A stretch of DNA of 35,083 nucleotides, taken from positions 1 to 35,083 of the IMG/VR virus record IMGVR_UViG_3300032207_000456. The stretch is one strand, 5' to 3'. Positions 28,601 to 35,083 of the stretch are shown here, piece after piece. The notes under the pieces are model-generated. The model saw nothing but the letters and a program-made list of their open reading frames with translations. It searched no databases and was not told where the DNA came from. The translations under genes were made by a program, and so were the position numbers. This stretch comes from a virus. Each line of letters begins with the position of its first letter. The stretch's first letter is position 1.

Positions 28601-30846
28601 TTTCTCTTTATACTAACTTGTTTAGAGCAAGTATCGGAAAGTGAACTGGTTGCACAGAAGAATAATGTTGGTGATGGTGGAGTTCCAACAATAACATTAA
28701 TTGTATCTGTTGTACTTCCAGTACAATTAGAGACAGTTAGTTCAAATTTAGTCTGACCATTTATTAAATTCGTTACATTTTTACTGCCAGTTTTTGTCTG
28801 ATCAGCAAGAGTCGTAGGAGTAATACTAGTCAGATCAGTAAAAGCACTACCACCAGAAGAAGCAGGAGTTTGTTTAGAAGTTACTGCACTATTTGTAACA
28901 TGAGTATATTCGTAATTAATTGTTGTACTTCCACCATCAGGGAACACAAATGGTGGATTTAAATTTGAAGCAGTTAGATTTAATGTTGGTAATGGTGGTG
29001 CTGGAGGTGATATTGTCCACACATCACTTTGGTTAGATCCAGATGTTGCAAAAGCTGCTGATAATGATATTGTTGTCGATCTTGTAGAACAATAATAAGG
29101 AGTTGTCATGTAAATTTCGACAATATCACCTTGTTTTAAATCATTTAGTGTTGTACCTTGGACATTTGTTCCCTTTTTCTTAAGATATGAGTTAGTATTA
29201 GATGTAGTTGCAGTAATGTTACAGTCAAATTCAAAACTTCCACCAACTGTAAATTCTGTTTGTGCTTGTTGACCAGGAACTAGTGTTGATGTTCCTTGCG
29301 GTACATCAGTAAGGGAGAATGCAGTAATTCCACAATCTCTTGCTTTTGAAGTTACATTCCATGTGTCTGATGTAGATCCAGGAACTCCAGCAATAACACT
29401 AAAAGTATTTGTTCCAGATACAGTGAAGGTAGCACTTCTTGTTCCCTGCGATGTTGTTGCGGATAACAATCTAAGTTGTATTTGATCACCTTGTCTAACA
29501 CCAAATGTGCCACTAGTCCAATCTTGTACTACAGTGCCACCTCTAGTAACTTTAAATTTTGCCTCTACTGCTGAATCTGCAGCAATGCTGGCAGTTCCCT
29601 CATCAAATATATTTGCACCGTCTCCAGTGGTCATACCATTTAGAGTAATGATATTACTGTAAATTAATTCGTTTCTTAATACGTTTGTTTGATCAGTAAA
29701 TACAAAAGCAGATGGAATTGTATCAATTGGTCTTGGTCTAGTTGTTACTGAATATGTGTCTGATTGATTAGCAACAGTTAGTGTCGCATCAGTTGTTGTA
29801 CTGTAACTACTAGATGCTGTCTGCTTAATTTGAATTGTATCACCATTATTACAAGTATTAGTCGAAGCAGTTGTATATTCTTGTACTACAGAACCACCTC
29901 TAGTAATTCTATATTCAGAAGAATTGGGTGAAGTGAAGGTTATAGGTAGTGGATTGTTTCCATTTAAGTTTTCATCAGCACCACTAATAGTAATTATATT
30001 ACTTTCATGAACTGTGGAAAGATCTACATCAACAACATCAGTAAATGTAAATGGATCAATAGATGTATCTGCAAGTCTTGTTGTAATATTCCAATTTGCT
30101 TGGAAAATGCCAAGTTGGACAAGAGTTGTTACTGAAGTATTATAAAAATTAGAAGTTGTATTTCTTAATTGTAATGTATCTCCATCAAAAATCTTGGCGG
30201 TTTGTGTCCAAGATCCACCATTTATTCTTAATTCTCCATTTCCTACAATAAAAACGTCTACACCAATTATATCATCAATACCAGTGACAGTAACAACGTC
30301 ACTACCTTGTAAAGTATTGATCTCTAGATTATCTAGATCGGTAAAATCAAAAAAGTCTGGATCATCATCAAGTTCTCTTGTCTTAACAGTCCAACCATCT
30401 CCAGTTCTTTTACCGATGGTTACACCTATACCATAAATGACATTAAATGCATCTCTACCAACAACATTTGCTGACAGAGTGAGTACTTCAAGTTCAACTT
30501 TATCTTTATTACGGATAATAACAGGATTATTTTGGGAATCGGAAGCATCTACAAAGTCTCCTACTGTTCCGTAGGAATCGGTTTCTTCAATATATGGAGT
30601 AACTCTAACCGATACTCCAACACCAGCATTTAATGCAAATAGAGGTTCATTTAGAGTTGCAACAAATAATGCTTTATAGTTAATGCCTGTTACAGTTACA
30701 GGACTAGAAGTATAAGCTAGTCCTGGTAATACTCCCGATCCATCACCACCATTTTCTGGTGGAAAAATAAACTCATCTGGGTATTCGTCAAGATTACCTC
30801 GCCATGATATATTAGATCCAGGACCCTGAGCACCAATTAAAGGCAT
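25657..30846 (-). CDS. Giant fibre protein with embedded alpha/beta hydrolase
   Basis: Residues 1-610 include about four Ig-like repeats of 100-130 residues, each beginning near W-x-V-T-x-R or Y-S-V-T-T-R, with F-x-F-T-D soon after. Residues 620-860 hold further Ig-like modules. Residues about 882-1177 are an alpha/beta hydrolase with GHSQG (S1023), D1117 or D1118, and H1156 in GGHDG; Ser/Thr-rich linkers join it to a split Ig-like domain. Residues about 1425-1645 are glycine-rich, recalling polyglycine adhesin tips such as phage S16 gp38 (resemblance only). The last 85 residues are a small aromatic domain. No signal peptide. It is likely a tail-fibre adhesin with esterase or related activity on host surface material. 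Confidence 0.8.
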   Translation of the reverse strand: MPLIGAQGPGSNISWRGNLDEYPDEFIFPPENGGDGSGVLPGLAYTSSPVTVTGINYKALFVATLNEPLFALNAGVGVSVRVTPYIEETDSYGTVGDFVDASDSQNNPVIIRNKDKVELEVLTLSANVVGRDAFNVIYGIGVTIGKRTGDGWTVKTRELDDDPDFFDFTDLDNLEINTLQGSDVVTVTGIDDIIGVDVFIVGNGELRINGGSWTQTAKIFDGDTLQLRNTTSNFYNTSVTTLVQLGIFQANWNITTRLADTSIDPFTFTDVVDVDLSTVHESNIITISGADENLNGNNPLPITFTSPNSSEYRITRGGSVVQEYTTASTNTCNNGDTIQIKQTASSSYSTTTDATLTVANQSDTYSVTTRPRPIDTIPSAFVFTDQTNVLRNELIYSNIITLNGMTTGDGANIFDEGTASIAADSAVEAKFKVTRGGTVVQDWTSGTFGVRQGDQIQLRLLSATTSQGTRSATFTVSGTNTFSVIAGVPGSTSDTWNVTSKARDCGITAFSLTDVPQGTSTLVPGQQAQTEFTVGGSFEFDCNITATTSNTNSYLKKKGTNVQGTTLNDLKQGDIVEIYMTTPYYCSTRSTTISLSAAFATSGSNQSDVWTISPPAPPLPTLNLTASNLNPPFVFPDGGSTTINYEYTHVTNSAVTSKQTPASSGGSAFTDLTSITPTTLADQTKTGSKNVTNLINGQTKFELTVSNCTGSTTDTINVIVGTPPSPTLFFCATSSLSDTCSKQVSIKRNNSKKIYWSSTNAVKVQAIQGTGFSTGNKQSGNDTVTPATDGEVYIARAVGAGSNPDEVDKSITFNFSPSVTLTANPTSIITGQSTKLSWNIVDADQITSSSGQDFTNVASTSSTTTTSSSSSTTITGSTITVTDQSYTIDGVTYPVRGRLWVPTSVTNSSVDAVVAYPGTLSLDTSASATTILTSANTMVSLLKGDDIAINDKIIFGVAYPQDGITPAQNINLLSQADLNSFEFGDNLPYARAALLWVKNNLNTYLSSNNLSKTRDKVYMFGHSQGGSLVHKLNTLETTDGVIANAPGPIRLDITCSAQESNGLVGNNQSLDANNITCQKMFDAFGSATTAQEYKDVSLLYNYVTGHKAKITYLQSLDDTTGGTGSTGQVTWMNDLTSAMTSNSQNYEYITAPTGGHDGFYKPQNTDFHAAIQNVVGSTYSASQKTSAGTTSSGNAQSGNKNVTPSTSGTFTYTMTVRNSRTGETDQDDATVKVTNDTTVDNYNMNPSSKTNVNRGSAHESQPQFVSSPQNSVHGLSPNVTVTATISGGGAKFLDGTTSKSGVKNGTSCSSLRIKMNASNSFNTQKTATMNIGGVQRTFKVKTLDCTVSNGTFSLGGCTLKTRQFKSTNGVGGNRQGVIGVSGCSGTTGGNREKVTKGTIDRFANDREQNSTFTLPTGTSTVEAKGIAGGGGGGKQNTSDEGAGGGGGGGAFKIEWNNAEGGDVIKFFAGRGGKGATTAGQWDDKERPYPGGSGQDSWVEIKGKNISQRIRSEGGEAGDEKNGGVGGKGAGGLPGQPTSWFGGNGGQGSGRRGDEGGHGGGAGRIYASEPENSSNECQNGVADPGSQRCSQGGPGQGSQFNGNCSGSNRQEKGTQEGARGNQWGGGGSGGGCGNGGGDGGAGAVAIVYTIQYTKYNKTDVFKRINRAFWDKRNYPATQSQMTNWYNNFKDKPQNYPTLGSLYNAIVAALGTGTKATGVTDNCGNAYPKYK
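25658..25665 (-). promoter_or_regulatory. Perfect T4-type late promoter, TATAAATA
   Basis: On the minus strand TATAAATA is made from the last Tyr and Lys codons and the first two bases of the TAG of the giant fibre gene. It lies 45 bases before the ATG at 25613. A GGGG/CCCC mini-hairpin (25624-25639) sits in the leader just before the Shine-Dalgarno AGGAG. Confidence 0.75.
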
Positions 30847-30866
30847 TTATCAAACCCTCCGATATT

Positions 30867-33800
30867 TTACTGATATTGTGATTGAGAATATAGAACATCA
30901 AAGTCAGTCACTGGATCTCCAGTATTAAATTTCCTGACCAACACATAGGTATATAGATCTAAACTGTTTGCGTTTCCAGTATTTATAGTCAATGAACCAT
31001 AATATCTTGGAGACATTCTTATGTCATCAATATAAACTTCATCGTTATAATATGGTGTCGGACCTTGTTTTGTGGTTACGGCAACAGTAATAGATTCACT
31101 GACCTCTAGGAAGTCTGTCAGTGCAAGTCCTGCACGTCCTCTCATGTTTATTGCCCAGTTAGCACCAGCATCTTGTGTGTAGTAGTAGATAGAAGATCTA
31201 TCTAGGTCAGCATTAACCATTGTAGTACCAATACCAAGGACAGTAGCATTATCTAAAGTAGTATTTTCAATGATTTCAAACACCTTCATGGTGCCTCTGA
31301 TTTCTGCATTGCCTTGAACGTACATGGCAACGTCTGGTTTGGAACTGTTTGTAGTACCAAAACCTACATTACGAGTGGTGTGAATACCTGTTGCATCAAT
31401 TGCCCAGATATCAGACACATCAGTTAGACCAGATCCATCACCAGTAAATGTACCGATGAAATATCCACCAATTTCAAAGATGTCTGTCTTATTGGAAATA
31501 CCACCGAAAGGATACCAATCATTATCAGTGGTATATACCCAACCAGCATTTTGTCCTCTAAATGGGTTTCCGTTAAAGATAATATCACCTGGGTTTCCTG
31601 CATCCTCTCCAACAAGTTCAACAGAAGATGCTGGTTGAGTAACACCCACAGTATACTTTCTTGAAACTGTTTCTTCACCTTGTAAGAATAGACTTGGTGA
31701 TTCTAGTCCTTTGTTTGAAGTAACAGTGAGTTTGTTGTTGACTAGAAGTGGTCCGTCAAACTGTGAAATAGTTGTCTTATCTTCGCCACCATCAACTCTT
31801 AAAGCATCGGAGACATTGACTTCAGATGCCTTGATCACATTAAAACCAAGTTTAGTATCAGGAACTTCTTTGGTTTCACCTCTAAATCTTGGACGTGGTG
31901 TGGAGAATGTTTCTTCATCACCTGCAGTAGTGATAACTCTCTTATTGGAGATATAGAAATCACCATCACTGTTCATGCCAGTATAAACAACAAATCCACC
32001 TTCTTCAGTAAATGACTGCGAAAGAACTTCCTCTGCTGCACTTAGTTGACGATCATGACGATCTGGGAATGCGGTAGAGTAGTTACCAGGACCATAACCA
32101 AGATATTCAAATGTATGACCAGAAGCACGAATAATAGAATGCCTTCTAAATTCAATTGGTTTTGCATCAATTCTTCTAAATGCTGATCCGTTGACGTGTT
32201 CTTCTGCTTGTGTTCCTAAGAGACCTCTATAAACCTTAACTGGATTTCCAGTTACAGATTGCTTCACTCTCATGACTTCACTATCAATAAGAATATAATC
32301 ACCAATTTCTAGGTCTAGATCGTCTAGATCAGTGACATTCATATCCGTATCAAGTTTTGACATTGCAAGTGCAAGACTTCCATAAAGATTACCATATGGA
32401 ATTGAAAGTCTGCTACTGAAACTTTCATTACCTATTGTAATTTCTCCACCTTTAGAACCTAAAGTGGTTGGATATAATCTAGGAGATCCAGCAGCATTAA
32501 TTGATGCTAACGTAGATACTCCAACATTGACAACAATGTCATTGAGAGAATCAACTCTTTGAATCAAGAATGATCCATTAAAGTGTTCACTATCTCCAGT
32601 ATTACCACCAATAACAATCTTATCATTAACCTGTAATCCGTGTGGATTAATACCTGTGGTGAATGTAGCAATACCTGTTGCTGGAGTAAAGTCGGACGCA
32701 GTAATACTGAATGATGGTCCGTTTAAGTAACCAAACGCATCTGATGCATTTGCAGAACCAACTCCACCAATTGTTGAACCAATACCAACTGCCGTTGAAG
32801 ATATTACATCAAATTCATTAATTACACCATCACTAATATCATTAATCTCATATGTGGTATTATAATCGCCATAAAGATCAGAAATTCTCTCTAATGTGAA
32901 TGAATCACCAATGTTACTATAAACTCTAGTTACTCTTACAGAACCTGGAATATGTCCACTTGTTGTAGAAATACCAACAACAGACATGGTATGTCCGATA
33001 GCATATGCAGAACCACCGTCAAGAATTTGAACACTAGCAAGTGTACCTGCAGATGAAACTTGTACTTTTGCTGTTGCATTTGCACCAGTAACTGATCCAG
33101 CAAATCCAACTAGTTGTGCATTATAGAGGTTTTCGGTGATTCCAATTCCAGTTCCATAGCTTGTTCCAGGATCTACAACTTCAACTTCAACAACTCTGTT
33201 TAATCCGTGATCATGATTGGTGAAGATTGTGTGTCTGAGAGCATCTACTGGATCCTCAGAAAGAATATCAGTAACACCAATACCAATACCATAATTTTCT
33301 AGAGCAGAAATTACTGTTTCTTTTGTAATACTCTTCTCTGGATCATTAACAACAACTTTACCGATTGGATCTGAAACAGCAAAACATCTTGCAGGATTTG
33401 GATCAGAGTTTGGATTATCTCTGTCATATTCTGGATATAGATTATCAAGAGGTTGTGACAGTTTTACACCAGTAAATGGTGAAACATTTGGTGTATTTGA
33501 TGAATTGACAACAGTTAGATGATAGACACCATCTTGCTCATTTTGTACATATCTTTGAATTTCTTCCGACTTGTAAACAACGAAAGTTCCTTCGTGCTTT
33601 TTCTTCTTGAATTTTGGAAGACTTTGATTACGAACAGAAGTATCACTTGTAAAGTCACCAGGATTTGTTGCAACACTAACTTTAAACTGTTTTCTACTCT
33701 CAATACTATCAACAGTAAATGTTCCATTAAATCCTTGATTTGCTTTTCCTGTAGTATTGAATCCACTAATGACATTAGTGATTTCTATTTGAGAACCTGC

Positions 33801-35083
33801 CGTCAAATTGTGTGGAAGTTCTGTTCTAATAGTTGCCTTATTATCGAGAGAAGACCAATCAGCATCTGCAATGAATCTAAAGTTTCTAAACTCAGTTGAA
33901 TTTGATAATGTTTGACTATCAAAATTCAGATACTTTTCAACTTCAGCATTAGTGGCACCATCAACATTATTTGATTCTTGTAAAATAAATCCATCAACAG
34001 GAGGTCTTCCTAATGTTGGAGAATCCTTTGGTAGAACATAACGAACCTTATAGATGCTTCCTTCAACATTTCTATCAGTTGGTTTTCTGAGTACAAATGT
34101 TCTTGGAGTTGTTTCACCCAGTTCCGCAACACCTCTTGTATACAATTGATTGTAGATACTTGCATCAGTGCTGCCAGTAGATACATTGATATACCACTGA
34201 GTTTGTGTTGCATCCCATTGAATTGGGTGTCCAAGATCTCCAGCAGATTTATCGGATACTCTACTTACAATACTAAGAATACCACCAGTATTATTGATAT
34301 TGATAGGAACATCATTGTTAGCATCATTTAGAGTCGCAGCAAGTTTTATTTGCTTTGAAGTGAGTGCTGGATTAGGAGAAATTGCGGTTGTAATTACATA
34401 ATATACTCTTTCTTCTTCAACACCATCAGGTAATCCACCATTTTCACTGATAACTCTAACTGTTTCACCATTTAGGAAAGTGTGATTTTCATCTAAAGTA
34501 AGTGTATTTGATGAAATAACATTTAAACCTAGAGACTGTTTAACTTTATGGATTTTTTCAGATATCTTTTCATTTGAAGTACCTTCAGTGCTAGGCATTA
34601 CAACTTTAGAGTGATAAGTTGTAATTTCGTTTCCTTTTGCAAGAAGAACTTTTAGTGCTTCATTTTTGTTAGAACCAATACGATATCCATCAATGACTGT
34701 TGATGGTGGAATATCAAAGTTCTTTTCGTCATATAAGAAAAGTTTACTGGTTGTTGCAATACCTACAGCAGTAGAAACGCCAACATCAATACCTAAGAAT
34801 TCAATGCCTCCCTCTGCAGATTCAATTTCTTTTGGTGAAATTACATGTGAAATGTAACCAATGTCATCTCTTGGGAATGCATCAGGTCTGAAACCTCTAG
34901 AAACAAGAGCTTTAGCACCAAAGTTAGAGTTTGAGTTTGTGATAGAAGCATCACCACCAGACTCTAATAGGAAGTGATTGTTGAAACCAATTGCGAAGAC
35001 TGAAACGATCTGTAAAAGTGAATTGTTACTACACTTAATATGATGGTTCTCATATGATGGTTTGAATCTTGCTTGAGAATCTG
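30867..35083 (-). CDS. Large virion structural protein, N-terminus beyond the window
   Basis: The frame is open from the stop at 30867 to the right edge. The Met at 34598 (MPSTEGTSNEKISEK) is internal: 161 further codons upstream read as normal protein without a stop, including NSNFGAKALVSRGFRPDAF and SPKEIESAEGGIEFLG. The visible part is about 1404 residues. It is beta-rich with segments such as FVVYTGMNSDGDFYIS, WVYTTDNDWYPFGG and IWAIDATGIHTTRNVGFGTT, typical of giant cyanophage tail or fibre structural proteins. No enzyme motif is visible. The next gene starts after 20 bases behind GGAGGG, so the two are cotranscribed. Confidence 0.75.
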   Translation of the reverse strand, partial: DSQARFKPSYENHHIKCSNNSLLQIVSVFAIGFNNHFLLESGGDASITNSNSNFGAKALVSRGFRPDAFPRDDIGYISHVISPKEIESAEGGIEFLGIDVGVSTAVGIATTSKLFLYDEKNFDIPPSTVIDGYRIGSNKNEALKVLLAKGNEITTYHSKVVMPSTEGTSNEKISEKIHKVKQSLGLNVISSNTLTLDENHTFLNGETVRVISENGGLPDGVEEERVYYVITTAISPNPALTSKQIKLAATLNDANNDVPININNTGGILSIVSRVSDKSAGDLGHPIQWDATQTQWYINVSTGSTDASIYNQLYTRGVAELGETTPRTFVLRKPTDRNVEGSIYKVRYVLPKDSPTLGRPPVDGFILQESNNVDGATNAEVEKYLNFDSQTLSNSTEFRNFRFIADADWSSLDNKATIRTELPHNLTAGSQIEITNVISGFNTTGKANQGFNGTFTVDSIESRKQFKVSVATNPGDFTSDTSVRNQSLPKFKKKKHEGTFVVYKSEEIQRYVQNEQDGVYHLTVVNSSNTPNVSPFTGVKLSQPLDNLYPEYDRDNPNSDPNPARCFAVSDPIGKVVVNDPEKSITKETVISALENYGIGIGVTDILSEDPVDALRHTIFTNHDHGLNRVVEVEVVDPGTSYGTGIGITENLYNAQLVGFAGSVTGANATAKVQVSSAGTLASVQILDGGSAYAIGHTMSVVGISTTSGHIPGSVRVTRVYSNIGDSFTLERISDLYGDYNTTYEINDISDGVINEFDVISSTAVGIGSTIGGVGSANASDAFGYLNGPSFSITASDFTPATGIATFTTGINPHGLQVNDKIVIGGNTGDSEHFNGSFLIQRVDSLNDIVVNVGVSTLASINAAGSPRLYPTTLGSKGGEITIGNESFSSRLSIPYGNLYGSLALAMSKLDTDMNVTDLDDLDLEIGDYILIDSEVMRVKQSVTGNPVKVYRGLLGTQAEEHVNGSAFRRIDAKPIEFRRHSIIRASGHTFEYLGYGPGNYSTAFPDRHDRQLSAAEEVLSQSFTEEGGFVVYTGMNSDGDFYISNKRVITTAGDEETFSTPRPRFRGETKEVPDTKLGFNVIKASEVNVSDALRVDGGEDKTTISQFDGPLLVNNKLTVTSNKGLESPSLFLQGEETVSRKYTVGVTQPASSVELVGEDAGNPGDIIFNGNPFRGQNAGWVYTTDNDWYPFGGISNKTDIFEIGGYFIGTFTGDGSGLTDVSDIWAIDATGIHTTRNVGFGTTNSSKPDVAMYVQGNAEIRGTMKVFEIIENTTLDNATVLGIGTTMVNADLDRSSIYYYTQDAGANWAINMRGRAGLALTDFLEVSESITVAVTTKQGPTPYYNDEVYIDDIRMSPRYYGSLTINTGNANSLDLYTYVLVRKFNTGDPVTDFDVLYSQSQYQ

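Noticed and set aside
30841-30850. GATAAATG resembling a late promoter at the start of the giant fibre gene
   Set aside because: It overlaps the ATG and differs from the xATAAATA form in the last base; the gene follows closely behind the upstream structural gene.

Overview
The window looks like part of the genome of a T4-like marine cyanophage (myovirus of Synechococcus or Prochlorococcus). This rests on protein character: a run of 2OG-Fe(II) oxygenases, beta-structured fibre proteins, HxH-type fibre tips, a UvsW-like SF2 helicase, tiny conserved early ORFs and T4-type late promoters. Every convincing gene is on the minus strand, so transcription runs from high to low coordinates. Coding density is very high and many genes overlap by 1 to 4 bases. 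I see no tRNA, rRNA, insertion sequence or CRISPR array. The longest stretches without a gene are under 200 bases and hold promoters and hairpins.

Layout. (1) 1-5543: an early-gene block of about 17 mostly small proteins in five short operons, each led by a sigma70-like promoter and a common leader (AGTCAAAGGA). Recognisable products are a deoxycytidylate-deaminase-like enzyme, a KxDG nucleotidyltransferase-like protein, a probable PD-(D/E)XK nuclease, a 110-residue HExxH protein and two small membrane proteins. (2) 5613-14657: seven genes carrying eight 2OG-Fe(II)-oxygenase-type domains. They flank a coiled-coil protein, a four-cysteine protein and two paralogous fibre-tip genes (10186-12005). 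One tip gene carries a roughly 240-residue arginine-rich RQPR-repeat insert. (3) 14659-16385: a helicase, a small basic protein and a 54-residue protein behind strong consensus promoters. (4) 16497-35083: a late structural operon of giant fibre or tail proteins. It includes a subtilisin-like protease with a LamG-like domain, and a 1729-residue fibre protein with a complete-looking alpha/beta-hydrolase domain spliced into an Ig-like domain. The last gene is open through the right edge.

How the parts may work together. Early promoters serve the left block and the helicase. T4-type late promoters (xATAAATA) sit on or next to the stop codons of upstream structural genes and serve single fibre genes. 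The dioxygenase cluster wrapped around the fibre tips suggests (inference) that adhesins are hydroxylated, with the Pro/Arg/Gln-rich loop as a candidate substrate. The protease and hydrolase suggest (inference) a virion that cuts or de-esterifies cell-surface material.
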